Below are positions 45,175-54,255 of a stretch of DNA of 64,000 bases, piece after piece. The stretch is taken from NCBI RefSeq assembly GCF_000153465.1, contig NZ_CH672387.1:2333903-2397902 (forward strand). The letters run 5' to 3'. The DNA comes from Aurantimonas manganoxydans SI85-9A1 (lineage in GTDB: Bacteria; Pseudomonadota; Alphaproteobacteria; Rhizobiales; Rhizobiaceae). The notes beneath the pieces were generated by a model. The model was not told where the DNA came from. It did no database searches and was given only the letters and a program-made list of their open reading frames with translations. Position numbers and translations under genes: made by a program. The number at the start of each line of letters is the position of its first letter. The stretch's first letter is position 1.

Positions 45175-47110
45175 GGCCCGGCTCCCGCTTCTGGCCGAGA
45201 TCGGCCCGTGGCCAGAGCCAGGCAAGCAGGCCGACAAGGATCGCCAGCCCAGCACCGGCCGCAACCCACCACCAGTGCAGGAGAAGCGCGGCGAAGCCCA
45301 GGGTCATGGCGAGGGTCACCAGGAACGGCCAGGGATCGTCGCCGGGCATTTTCACGATCAGGTCCGGCTGGGCGTCGATCGGCGTCGTCACCAGCATCTC
45401 CTTGCCATCGTCGAGCAACAGCCCGCGTTCGAGGGAGGAATCGCCGCGGCCTTCGTCGAGCCGGCTCTCCCACAGGGGATGGCGGCTGGCGATGACAGGC
45501 AGCACCGCGAAATTGTAGGGCGGCGGCGGCGACGAGACCGCCCATTCCAGCGTCGGCGCGTCCCAGGGATTGGCGCCGGCCGGCGCGCCGCGCCGCAGGC
45601 TGACCAGGACGTTGACCAAGAGCATGGCGAAACCGACGGCGAAGATGAAGCTGCCCACCGTGGTGAGCATGTTCATCGCGCTCCAGCCGATGTCCTGCGG
45701 ATAGGTATAGATCCGGCGCGGCATGCCCAGAAGCCCGGTCCAGTGCATTGGCAGGAAGCCGAGATTGAACCCGGCGAAGATGGTCCAGAAGGTCCAGCGC
45801 CCCAAGCGCTCGCCCAGCATCCGCCCGCTCATCTTGGGAAACCAGAAATGCAGCCCGCCGAGCACGCCGAACAAATTGATGCCGATCAGCACGTAATGGA
45901 TATGCGCCACGACGAAATAGGTGTCGTGCAATTGCAGATCGGCGGGCACCGACGCGGTCATCACGCCCGACACGCCGCCGATGACGAACATGGCGATGAA
46001 GGCGGCGAAGTAGAGAAAGGCCGCCGAGACGACGATCCGGCCGGTCCAGATGGTGGCGATCCAGGCGAAGACCGCGATCGCACTGGGAATGGTGATGATG
46101 AAGGAGGCACCGCTGAAGAACGACATCGAGAGGTACGGGATGCCGGTGGTGAACATGTGGTGCACCCACACGCCGAAACCCAGCGCCATGGTGCTGATCG
46201 TTCCAAGCACCACGAGCGTATAGGCGACCAGGGGACGCCGACAGAACACCGGCAGGACGTCGGACGCCATGCCCATGGCCGGCAGCACGATGATGTAGAC
46301 CCAGGGATGGGCGAAGATCCAGAACAGGTGCTGCCACAGGAGCGGCTCGCCGCCCCCGCCGGTCTCGTAGAAATGCGTCCCGAACTGTCGGTCCATCCAG
46401 AGCAGGAAGAAGGCGAGACTGACGGCGGGCACGGACAGGAGAATGCCCATCGAGATCGTCGTCGTTCCCCAGACCATGATCGGGATGCGGTTGATCGACA
46501 TGCCGGGCGCCCGGCACCGCAGGAAGGTGACGACGAAGTTCGCCGCGCCGACCGTGGTGGATATGCCGAGGAAGATCATGCCGAGGGCATAGAAATCCAT
46601 GTTCGGGCCGGGATTGAAGTCCTTCAGCGAATAGGGTGCGTAGTTGAACCAGCCGTCATTCGGCGCCGCGCCGATCAGGAAGCTTGAATACATGAACAGG
46701 CCGGAGGCGAGATACACCCAGTAGGAGAAGGCGTTCAGCCGCGGAAACGCCATGTCCCGCGAGCCGAAGAGCAACGGGAAAAGATAGTTCGAGAAGCCCG
46801 ACAGGATCGGCAGGGCATAGAGGAAGATCATCGTGATGCCGTGCATCGAGAACAGCTGGTCGTACTGTTCCGGGGTCACCACGCTCTGCTCGGGCCCGGC
46901 GAGTTGGATCCGCATGATCAGTGCCTCGATGCCGCCCGCGATGAGGAAGGCGAAGGCCGTGACGATGTAGCGGATGCCGATTTCCTTGTGATCGACGGTG
47001 CCGATCCAGCCCATCAGGCCGGACTCCGTCTCCCAGATCGCCCGGAGCCGAGCTTCCAGTTCCGGCGTCGCGACGCCCGCCTGCGGGATTTTCTGATGCG
47101 GCTCTGCCAC
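45167..47110 (-). CDS. ctaD: Cytochrome c oxidase subunit I lacking canonical channel residues
   Basis: Catalytic haem-copper subunit of 647 residues, GTG start after GGGGAGAG. Haem and CuB ligands are all present: His90, His268, the pair His317-His318, and His403/His405; the cross-linked Tyr272 and the His395-Asp396 metal pair also remain. The D-channel entrance Asp119 is kept. The HPEVY motif, however, reads HPWVY (Trp270 for Glu286 in Rhodobacter numbering), and the K-channel motif PTGIK reads PSAIA (Ala346 for Lys362). Two extra C-terminal helices end the protein. It should reduce oxygen; proton pumping is in doubt. Confidence 0.93.
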   Translation of the reverse strand: MAEPHQKIPQAGVATPELEARLRAIWETESGLMGWIGTVDHKEIGIRYIVTAFAFLIAGGIEALIMRIQLAGPEQSVVTPEQYDQLFSMHGITMIFLYALPILSGFSNYLFPLLFGSRDMAFPRLNAFSYWVYLASGLFMYSSFLIGAAPNDGWFNYAPYSLKDFNPGPNMDFYALGMIFLGISTTVGAANFVVTFLRCRAPGMSINRIPIMVWGTTTISMGILLSVPAVSLAFFLLWMDRQFGTHFYETGGGGEPLLWQHLFWIFAHPWVYIIVLPAMGMASDVLPVFCRRPLVAYTLVVLGTISTMALGFGVWVHHMFTTGIPYLSMSFFSGASFIITIPSAIAVFAWIATIWTGRIVVSAAFLYFAAFIAMFVIGGVSGVMTASVPADLQLHDTYFVVAHIHYVLIGINLFGVLGGLHFWFPKMSGRMLGERLGRWTFWTIFAGFNLGFLPMHWTGLLGMPRRIYTYPQDIGWSAMNMLTTVGSFIFAVGFAMLLVNVLVSLRRGAPAGANPWDAPTLEWAVSSPPPPYNFAVLPVIASRHPLWESRLDEGRGDSSLERGLLLDDGKEMLVTTPIDAQPDLIVKMPGDDPWPFLVTLAMTLGFAALLLHWWWVAAGAGLAILVGLLAWLWPRADLGQKREPGHA

Positions 47111-47120
47111 GGCTCTCCCC

Positions 47121-48215
47121 TCAGTCCAGCGTCGCGAGATAGGTGCGGATGGCGTGCAGTTCGGGGCCCGAAATACCCGTATCGGGCATGTGGCTGCCCG
47201 GCTTGAGTGCCTGCGGCGCGGCGATCCAGCCCGACAGATGCCCCTTCGTGTTGGGCAGCATTGCGGAGGCGATCGTCGTCCGGCTCATCAGATGGGTGAG
47301 ATCCGGCCCGACCTCGCCTGCGGACCGGGTGCCGCGCACCGTGTGGCAGGCGCCGCAGCGCAGGCGAAACGCCTGCCGTCCGGCGACCGCCAGCGAGCCG
47401 GGCGATGCCGGCTCCGCGTCCGCGGCCTGCGCATCCCACCAGGCCGTGAAGTCGTCGGGCGCGTCGACGAACATGCGCATGGCCATGTTGGTGTGCTGCT
47501 GCCCGCAATACTCGGTGCACTGGCCGCGATAGACGCCGACCCGATCGCCCTGGATCCAGGTCTCGTTGATCTGTCCGGGAATGGCGTCGGTCTTGCCGGA
47601 CAGCGCCGGAACCCAGAAGGAATGAATGACGTCGGTCGAGCGCAGCCTGATGCGCACCGGCTCCCCGAGGGGAATATGCAGTTCGTTGGCCGTCTCGAAG
47701 CTGCGTGCGGGATCGTCGGGATCGACGTAGCGCGCCTCCCACCAGAATTGCTGCGCCGTCACCTCGATCATGAAGGACGGCTCACGGCCAGGCGCGGCAA
47801 TCCGGGCCATGAGGTCCACCGTCCAGGCGGTGAAGCCGATCAGCACGAGGGTCGTCAGAACGAGGCCGGCATGGATCCAGCCGATCCCGCCGGGCGGGCG
47901 CGAGACAGCGATGATGCGGCCGCCCGCCTGCAGATCCGGGTCGCGGCGACGCAGGATCCCGGTGATCACCATGGCGCTGATGACGACGACCACCAGCACC
48001 GAGACCGCGATCAGCGCCCAGAGCAACGGGACGGTCATGTCGCCCTTCGCGCCGAAGGTCTCCAGGTAATACATCGGCGTGTCGGCTGCGCGCGCCGGCA
48101 GCGGGGCGGCCGGAACCGTCCCCCCCAGGGCGACCGCCATCACGGAGGCCGGCCGCACCCGAAAGGGCCGGCCCGCCTCGCAAAGATCGACTCGGGAATG
48201 CGGATCCGTGGTCAT
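47121..48215 (-). CDS. coxB: Cytochrome c oxidase subunit II with fused cytochrome c domain
   Basis: caa3-type subunit II, 364 residues. A signal-like N-terminus is followed by two helices (about 63-87 and 111-136). The cupredoxin domain carries an intact CuA site, with His in STDVIHSFW and the set C-x-E-x-C-x3-H-x2-M in QCTEYCGQQHTNM. A C-terminal cytochrome c domain has CGACH near residue 294 and a Met ligand in SHMPDTGISG. It is the first gene of the oxidase operon, ten bases before subunit I, and receives electrons from a cytochrome c. Confidence 0.93.
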   Translation of the reverse strand: MTTDPHSRVDLCEAGRPFRVRPASVMAVALGGTVPAAPLPARAADTPMYYLETFGAKGDMTVPLLWALIAVSVLVVVVISAMVITGILRRRDPDLQAGGRIIAVSRPPGGIGWIHAGLVLTTLVLIGFTAWTVDLMARIAAPGREPSFMIEVTAQQFWWEARYVDPDDPARSFETANELHIPLGEPVRIRLRSTDVIHSFWVPALSGKTDAIPGQINETWIQGDRVGVYRGQCTEYCGQQHTNMAMRMFVDAPDDFTAWWDAQAADAEPASPGSLAVAGRQAFRLRCGACHTVRGTRSAGEVGPDLTHLMSRTTIASAMLPNTKGHLSGWIAAPQALKPGSHMPDTGISGPELHAIRTYLATLD

Positions 48216-48452
48216 GCGGCTCCCGGAAAGGTCCTCTGAGGAACAGGTGTCCTGCAGACCTTCGGTATTGTCCCCATCTGTCAGATCGCTCCCGATTGCC
48301 GATGATATCCGAGTGACATCTCCGGGATGTAGGCGGCGGACCTTCAGATCAACCGGGTTGCTCCGTCACGGGCAGATCTTCGACGCTGCCCTGACATTGG
48401 CGAAGCGGTCATTGCCGGCACCACCGGAATGATGAGCCGGAATATCTCGGCA

Positions 48453-48704
48453 TCACCGATCCGGCCAGGATCGCCCGGCCCGCCGCCGCCCCTCTTCATA
48501 GGCGAAGCCGGCGAGCCAGATGGCGTGGTCGGCGGCGTTGGTGCCGGCAAAGCGCGCATTCGGGCCCTCTTCCCGGCAGGCGCGACGGCCCTCGGCCCAC
48601 ACGGCCCGTTCGCGTTCCGCCTCGCGCATGCTCGCCGCGAGAGCGCCGACCGACCGTTCGACCTCGCTCACCTGCTCGTCAGAGTGCCACGATGGTGCCG
48701 GCAC
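48453..48704 (-). CDS. Small hypothetical protein, weakly RMF-like
   Basis: A frame of 83 residues from a GTG that overlaps the end of the preceding small gene by 26 bases. The first half is charged helix (SEVERSVGALAASMREAERERA). The second half (WAEGRRACREEG, then GTNAADHAIWLAGFAYEEGRR) vaguely recalls ribosome-modulation-factor-like proteins, in which a charged repeat is followed by a W-x-x-G-x pattern. That similarity is weak, and the gene call itself is tentative because the start is a GTG. Confidence 0.45.
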   Translation of the reverse strand: MPAPSWHSDEQVSEVERSVGALAASMREAERERAVWAEGRRACREEGPNARFAGTNAADHAIWLAGFAYEEGRRRAGRSWPDR

Positions 48705-48930
48705 CGTCGTTCTTCAGACGCTCGACGGCCTCCCGCGATCCCGGTTCCATGGCGACGCCGAGCCGCCCGCCTTCGGCGATGATGAACCGGGCGAGATCGT
48801 CGATCCGCTCCTCGTCGGTGATGGCATTGGCCGCGGCGATCCGCCTTGCGGTCTGGCGGACGATCATCAGCGAGCCCGTCGCTGCTGCGCGTGCTACGGC
48901 TTCCACTGCCTGCTTCTGGGTCTGATCCAT
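48679..48930 (-). CDS. Small hypothetical protein
   Basis: A protein of 83 residues with an excellent ribosome site (GGAGG, six bases before the ATG at 48930). It is predicted soluble and mainly helical: QKQAVEAVARAAATGSLMIV, then an ITDEERIDDLARFII segment and the ending GREAVERL-type helix. No family is recognised. The long frame extending upstream to 49122 is unsupported. The 300 bases between it and the divergent phospholipase D gene (48931-49230) hold only its leader and possible promoters; I see no further gene there. Confidence 0.65.
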   Translation of the reverse strand: MDQTQKQAVEAVARAAATGSLMIVRQTARRIAAANAITDEERIDDLARFIIAEGGRLGVAMEPGSREAVERLKNDGAGTIVAL

Positions 48931-49230
48931 CGAATACCTCCACATCTCCTCCGTTCTGTCGAAACGGCGGAGACGTGTCCCTAAAGTAGGATAAGCACCG
49001 CCGTGGCGATCACCGGCCCCGAGGGTAACAGCCCCTGCGCCAAAGGGCGCATCGGAATTTCTGTTGCTTGCCAACGAATGGCGTTTCGCTGGGCGATCGC
49101 CGCTTATGCTCCGCATTGCCATCCAAGGACGTCCAATCGGGGATCCCGGGTGTGCGTCTTCCTGTTTCCGGCGAAAGTCACATGATTATATCCCTTGGAT
49201 GACGCCATCTTCACGAACAAGCGAGACGGA

Positions 49231-50730
49231 ATGAGGCAGGGCACACCCCACGCGCCAATCGGCCATGGACACGAAGAGGCGGAGGCGCGCGCACCTTCCG
49301 CTCTGTTGCAGGCGGGACGGAACTGCCGCAGCGTCTCGCGCGCCGAGACGGCCACCGTGCTCGTCGATGGCGCGCGTTATTTCGCGCGTCTGGACGCGTG
49401 TCTCGAAGAGGCCCGGCGCTCGATCGTCATCGTCGGCTGGGACTTCGACGCCAGTGTCCGCCTGCGCCCCGATGCCGACGGCAACGGCACCATGCTGGGC
49501 GACCGACTGCGCTCTCTGGTCGAGGCGCATGAGACGCTCGAGATCCACATCCTGATCTGGAGCTTCGCGGTCGCGCATGCCCCCAGCCATGGCATGTCGC
49601 TGCTCTTCGGCGGCGACTGGCAGGACCATCCGCGAATCCATCTCAAGCTCGACCGCACGAACCGTTTCTACGCGTCCCATCACCAGAAGATCGTCCTCAT
49701 CGACGGGGTTCTCGCCTTCGTGGGCGGGATCGACCTGACCGTCGGCCGCTGGGATACGCAGGAGCATCGCCCAGCCGACGAAAGACGGGTCGAGGCCGAC
49801 GGATCGAAGGCGCGGCCGGTGCATGATTGCCAGGTCGCCCTGACGGGCCCCGTCGTGGACGACCTCCTGGCCATTGCGGCTGCGCGCTGGCAGCGGGCCA
49901 CCGACGCGGCGCCGCGATTTGCAGGCCCGGCCACAGACCCGATCGCCGGCCAACCCGACCGATCCCCCGATTTCAGGCATGTGCCGGCGGGCATCGCGGT
50001 CACCGATCCGGGCGGCGGCTGGCGCGGTCCACCGCCCGTGCGCCACGCGGCCTGGCTGACGGTCGACGCGCTGCGCAGCGCACGGCGGACGATCTACATC
50101 GAGAACCAGTATTTCGCCGGCGCGCTTGCCCGCACCATCCTGCCCGAACTGCTCGAGGCCCCGGACGGCCCGGAGATCGTGGTCGTCACCACGCGCAGCA
50201 TGAACGGCTTCGTCGAGCAGTTGTCAGAAGGCACGAACCGGGACCGGCTCCTGCGCCATCTGAAGCGGTTCGACCGGCACGACAGGCTGCGGGTCTTCCA
50301 CCCGATGCAGGGTCCGGTCTCCGACCCCGACGAGATCTTCATCCATTCCAAGATCCTCGTCGCCGACGACAGCTTCCTTCGGGTCGGGTCGACGAATTTC
50401 AACAACCGCTCGATCGGCGTCGACACCGAATGCGACCTCGGCCTCGTCCCCGATACACCGGAGCATCGGGCGGCGATCCGCACGGTCATGGCCCGGCTGG
50501 TCGGCGAGCATCTCGGCGCCGATCCGGCGACGGTGCTGGAGACGTTCGCGGAAACCGGATCGCTGATCCGCACCATCGACCGGCTGAACGGCGGCGACCG
50601 GCGCCTCGTCGGCTTTCCCGCACTTGGCTCCTCAGGCCCGCAGCGGCCGCAACTCGGTACGCGTCTGCTCGATCCGATCGCTCCCTTCGGCACGGCAGCC
50701 TGGTGGCGCGGTCGCTTCAGCTGCTCCTGA
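49231..50730 (+). CDS. Phospholipase D-family protein
   Basis: Two-HKD protein of 499 residues. The first motif is HHQKIVLIDG and the second HSKILVADDSF, each with the H-x-K-x4-D pattern, followed by GSTNFNNRS. An NQYF segment (IYIENQYFAGAL) precedes the second motif, as in cardiolipin-synthase and PLD-like phosphatidyltransferases. No signal peptide is evident. The ATG at 49231 follows GAGACGGA; a TTG at 49195 is an alternative. It could hydrolyse or transfer phospholipid head groups. It meets the LPG-synthase-like gene tail to tail with a 14-base overlap. Confidence 0.87.
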   Translation: MRQGTPHAPIGHGHEEAEARAPSALLQAGRNCRSVSRAETATVLVDGARYFARLDACLEEARRSIVIVGWDFDASVRLRPDADGNGTMLGDRLRSLVEAHETLEIHILIWSFAVAHAPSHGMSLLFGGDWQDHPRIHLKLDRTNRFYASHHQKIVLIDGVLAFVGGIDLTVGRWDTQEHRPADERRVEADGSKARPVHDCQVALTGPVVDDLLAIAAARWQRATDAAPRFAGPATDPIAGQPDRSPDFRHVPAGIAVTDPGGGWRGPPPVRHAAWLTVDALRSARRTIYIENQYFAGALARTILPELLEAPDGPEIVVVTTRSMNGFVEQLSEGTNRDRLLRHLKRFDRHDRLRVFHPMQGPVSDPDEIFIHSKILVADDSFLRVGSTNFNNRSIGVDTECDLGLVPDTPEHRAAIRTVMARLVGEHLGADPATVLETFAETGSLIRTIDRLNGGDRRLVGFPALGSSGPQRPQLGTRLLDPIAPFGTAAWWRGRFSCS

Positions 50731-51679
50731 CCGAGGCGCCCCACGACGACGTCGTCGAGCGCCAGACGGCTTCGGTGATGGCCAGAACCAGGCCACCGAT
50801 GGCGAGCGGCACGAGGAAATAGGTGAAGCGGAAGACCAGCACCGCGGTCAGCAGGCCGCGACCGGACAGAAGCGTCACCACGACGGCTTCGAAGACACCG
50901 AGCCCGCCGGGCACGTGGGTCAGCATGACGCCGGCATTGGCCAGCACATAGACCGTGGCCGCCGACAGATACGGGACTTCGGCGATCCCGAGCAGCGCCT
51001 GGTGGAGGCAGGCCGCGACCAGGGCGAAATTGGTGGCGCCGAGCACGACCTGCCCCAACGCCAGGCGCAGGCTCGGCATTTCCAGAACGAAGGAGCGGAA
51101 TCTCAGGGGGCGGCGCAGGAAGGCGGCCAGAAGCAGATAGATGCCGACCCCCAGCGCCGCGACGACGCCGATGGCAAGGACCATGCCCTGGCCGAGACCC
51201 GTCACCTCCGCCGCGAGCGCGGGGCGCAAGAGCACGGCCAGTGCACCAAGAGTGGCGAGGCCGACGGTCACTGTGAGCCCGGAAAACAGGATCAGCTTGG
51301 CGACATCGCCGGTCGACAGGCCCCAGCGCCGGTAGAAGCGATAGCGGATCGCGCCGCTGCTCAGGCCGGCAAAGCCGATGGAATGGCCGAGCGATAGCGA
51401 CACGAATGATGCCAGCGCCACCTTGGGATAGGCCAGCCGGTGCCCGACATAGCGGGTGCCGAGAAGATCGAACAGCGTGAGCGTCGCGTAGCTTCCCGCC
51501 GCAAACATGCCGGAAAGGGCCAGATGGTCGAGGGGAAACGCCCGCAGCGCCTGCATCAGTTCGTCAATGCTGTAGTCCCGCAGCGTCCGCCAGATCAGAT
51601 AACCGGCCAGCGCCACGAAGCCGGCGATGCCGATGCGCCAGAGCCAGGTCAGCCATCGCCCCTTCGCATCCGCATCCAT
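50717..51679 (-). CDS. Lysylphosphatidylglycerol-synthase TM-region (UPF0104) protein
   Basis: Polytopic membrane protein of 320 residues with about eight helices (LPG_synthase_TM family, the flippase half of MprF without its transferase domain). Family phrases are SLGHSIGFAGLSSGAIRYRFY near residue 95 and NAGVMLTHVPGGLGVFEAVV near 250. Known relatives transport lipids or cationic lipids. The ATG at 51679 is the first in a sensible context; the longer frame runs through the DUF427 gene. Its pairing with a phospholipase D-like gene suggests a membrane-lipid role. Confidence 0.85.
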   Translation of the reverse strand: MDADAKGRWLTWLWRIGIAGFVALAGYLIWRTLRDYSIDELMQALRAFPLDHLALSGMFAAGSYATLTLFDLLGTRYVGHRLAYPKVALASFVSLSLGHSIGFAGLSSGAIRYRFYRRWGLSTGDVAKLILFSGLTVTVGLATLGALAVLLRPALAAEVTGLGQGMVLAIGVVAALGVGIYLLLAAFLRRPLRFRSFVLEMPSLRLALGQVVLGATNFALVAACLHQALLGIAEVPYLSAATVYVLANAGVMLTHVPGGLGVFEAVVVTLLSGRGLLTAVLVFRFTYFLVPLAIGGLVLAITEAVWRSTTSSWGASVRSS

Positions 51680-51864
51680 GTTCGTCTCCGATCGCAAGAA
51701 GTCAGTGGCCGGCGCCGCCGGATGCCGGCCGCGGCCCCGCGCCGCCGCCGAAGGCCACTGGAAAGCCGCCGCCCATCCGGCAGGCGGGCGGCGACGCGGC
51801 CGCGCCGCTCCATGCCGGCACGCTTGCAGGCCGCTGCCACGCGGCAGCGCCGCCCGATCACGCC

Positions 51865-52260
51865 TTACAGGGTCTCTTCGACCGCGCCGGCGGGCGGTCC
51901 TCCGACCTCGACCCGGACCTGGGTGGGATCGAAAGCGATATGGTCGCGCACGGCGCTCAGTTCGTCGACCGGGTCCGTATAGGCCCAGGCCGCGTCCTGG
52001 CCGGCGCGGTTCATCGCCGAGATCGTCCAGAACCGCGCCTGCCCCCTGGCTTCGGGTACGCCGCCGCGGTCGCTGTCGACGAAGAACGCCGTGTGAACGC
52101 GATCCTTGGGGATATAGTAGATCGGCTCGGCGCCCTCCTCGCGCACGAGAAGCGCATGGTCGGTGCTGGCGATGATGTCGTCGTGGAAATAGACCGTCAC
52201 CGGCTTGCGGATGTGGTCGATGGCATAACAGCCGGTTTGCAGGGTCCGGGCATCGGACAT
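51865..52260 (-). CDS. DUF427 domain protein
   Basis: A protein of 131 residues spanning a single DUF427 domain: IRKPVTVYFHDDIIASTDHALLV, then PIYYIPKDRVHTAFF and a late WAYTDPV motif, ending DHIAFDPTQVRVEV. The ATG lies eight bases after AAGGAG. The fold is a small beta barrel with no known enzymatic activity. It follows the zinc alcohol dehydrogenase gene by 54 bases on the same strand, a frequent companionship in soil alphaproteobacteria that has no established meaning. Confidence 0.88.
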   Translation of the reverse strand: MSDARTLQTGCYAIDHIRKPVTVYFHDDIIASTDHALLVREEGAEPIYYIPKDRVHTAFFVDSDRGGVPEARGQARFWTISAMNRAGQDAAWAYTDPVDELSAVRDHIAFDPTQVRVEVGGPPAGAVEETL

Positions 52261-52314
52261 GACATTCTCCTTTCCTTGACATGTGAACCGCCGCGCGGCG
52301 GACGGCGACGCGCC

Positions 52315-53535
52315 TCAAGCGGCGGGGTTCAGTTCCACTTTCACCCAGCCCTTGTTCTGGGCGTCGAAGGTCTCATAGGCAGCGATGACGTCGGTCATCG
52401 GTTCCATCTGGGACAGGATATGTTCGGGCTTCAGCCCGCCGCGCCGCACCAGTTCCACCAGTTCCTGGACGTACTTCTTGTGGTTGGCATTCCCCATCCG
52501 CATGGTGATGTTCTTGTTCATCGCCGTGCCGATCGGGAAGGCGTTGTGGCTCTGGGGATAGACGCCGATGATCGCCAGGGTGCCAGCCTTGGCCAGTGCC
52601 TCTGTGGCCCATTCGAGCGACAGGGACGGCGCGTCGCCGGCGGCAAAATGCGCCGCATTGGTGTCGGCACCCGCCTCGGCCAGCCGCTCGACCTGCTCGG
52701 CATATTGCTCGGCGCGCTTTTCCAGCACCCGCATCGGCCCCTTGGTGGGCATGAAGGCATCGACCCCGACGACATCGATCGCCCGGTCCGGCCCGATGCC
52801 GCCGGTGAGTTCGCGGATCGCCTCGATCGGGTTCTCTTCGTCGAAATTGATCGTCTCGGCGCCCAGTTCGCGTGCCTTGTCCAGCCGGTCCGGCAGACGG
52901 TCGACGGCGATCACCCGCTGGGCGCCCTTGTGCCAGGCCCCCAAAATGCTGAACAGCCCGACCGGACCGCAGCCCATCACCAGCACCGTCTTGCCGCGGC
53001 CGGCCTCGATATCGGCGATGTCGGCGCCGAACCAGCCGGTGGAGGCGATGTCCGAGAGGCAGATCGCCTGATGGTCGGTGATCTCCGGATGCAGCGGCAC
53101 GAGATTGACGTTGGCATGGGGAATGCGGGCATATTCCGCCTGCAGCCCGTCGAACGGGCCGGTTTGCTGCGGGCCGCCATAGAAGGCCGTCCCGGCGAGG
53201 TGACCGTTCGGATTGGCTTCGTCGCACTGGGCGGTATAGCCGTCGCGGCAGTAGGAGCAGTGGCCGCAGGCGATCGTCGACGGGATCACCACGCGCTGGC
53301 CGGGACGCAGATTGCGGACGCTGCTGCCCACCTCCTCGATCACGCCGACACCCTCGTGCCCCATGACGGTGCCCTCGACCATCCCCGGCATCGATCCGCG
53401 GATCATGTGCAGGTCGGTGCCGCAGATGGCGCTCGACGTGATCCGCACGATGGCGTCGGTCGGGTTCTTGATCGTGGGATCGGGGACCGTGTCCAGGCGA
53501 ATGTCGCGGATACCGTGGAAAACGACAGCTCTCAT
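52315..53535 (-). CDS. Zinc-dependent alcohol dehydrogenase family protein
   Basis: Medium-chain dehydrogenase of 406 residues. Catalytic zinc ligands are in SSAICGTDLHMIRG and GHEGVGVIEEVG. The structural zinc cysteines are in CGHCSYCRDGYTAQC. The NAD-binding motif is VLVMGCGPVGLFSILGA with Asp in AVDRLPDR, favouring NAD. The extra segment around residues 250-290 and total length resemble glutathione-independent formaldehyde dehydrogenase. It may oxidise formaldehyde or short alcohols. The start ATG at 53535 (MRAVVFHG) is the standard N-terminus. Confidence 0.9.
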   Translation of the reverse strand: MRAVVFHGIRDIRLDTVPDPTIKNPTDAIVRITSSAICGTDLHMIRGSMPGMVEGTVMGHEGVGVIEEVGSSVRNLRPGQRVVIPSTIACGHCSYCRDGYTAQCDEANPNGHLAGTAFYGGPQQTGPFDGLQAEYARIPHANVNLVPLHPEITDHQAICLSDIASTGWFGADIADIEAGRGKTVLVMGCGPVGLFSILGAWHKGAQRVIAVDRLPDRLDKARELGAETINFDEENPIEAIRELTGGIGPDRAIDVVGVDAFMPTKGPMRVLEKRAEQYAEQVERLAEAGADTNAAHFAAGDAPSLSLEWATEALAKAGTLAIIGVYPQSHNAFPIGTAMNKNITMRMGNANHKKYVQELVELVRRGGLKPEHILSQMEPMTDVIAAYETFDAQNKGWVKVELNPAA

Positions 53536-53705
53536 TTGCTGGATCCTCGTAGCTATGCGTGGTGGCTCGCTTTGATGGACAGGAGCAAGCGACAGCAGAC
53601 ACGGCGGACTGTGCCACTGCATTGAAGGTCAATGCGGACGGCCGGACCTTGATCCGTTGCAGTTTCGGTGGCTGGCTGCCGACCGCCCGTATGGTCGCGC
53701 CCCGC

Positions 53706-54100
53706 TGCGTTCGATCCGGCCCGCCTGGCGCTCATCGACGAAACAGGGCAGTCGATGAAGATGTTCCGCCGGCCTGCCCGGGCCCCCTCGCGGCGAACGT
53801 CGCCAAGCCTGGGTCCCTCACGGTCACTGCAGCCGATGACCCTCCCTGACGCCCTGCGACGGACCGGCATGGCCGCGCCGATGGTCCTCGGTGGTGCCGC
53901 GAACGGCATATCCTTGCGGGCCTGTGGCGAACAGGTGCACATGCCGACGCTCGCACGGGGGGAGACTCGACATCGTGTTCATGAATAGTCGAAGAAAGGA
54001 GAACTGGCGGGCTGGGACGCCGTCAGCGCTCCGATCCACATCGTCAAGCCGGGCGAATGCGCCAACTATGTTGCCGCGGCCGGCCAGGCACCGGATCAAG
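53706..54100 (+). mobile_element. Decayed IS630-type transposase remnant
   Basis: Fragments of an IS630/Tc1-like transposase in shifting frames. AFDPARLALIDETG carries the first catalytic Asp (IDET). LPDALRRTGMAAPMVLGGAANG and EQVHMPTLARG follow, then, after a frame change, DIVFMN (second Asp context, normally VMDN). A jump of about 60 residues leads to the C-terminal ECANYVAAAGQAPD. The N-terminus, inverted repeats and the DDE glutamate region are missing. The surrounding 53536-54255 holds no intact gene. Confidence 0.72.
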
Positions 54101-54255
54101 CCGGGTGTGTCTTGGTGGCGTCCCGGTGCTGGTCTGCGTTCGCGGCATCTGTCCGGACAGCTTCGATGTGCCCATCGCTTCGGTAAGCACGCCCCCGAAA
54201 CGAACCGCCGGACAAGGATCGGCCGGGTGTCCCGTCGGCCGATCCATGGATGCAA

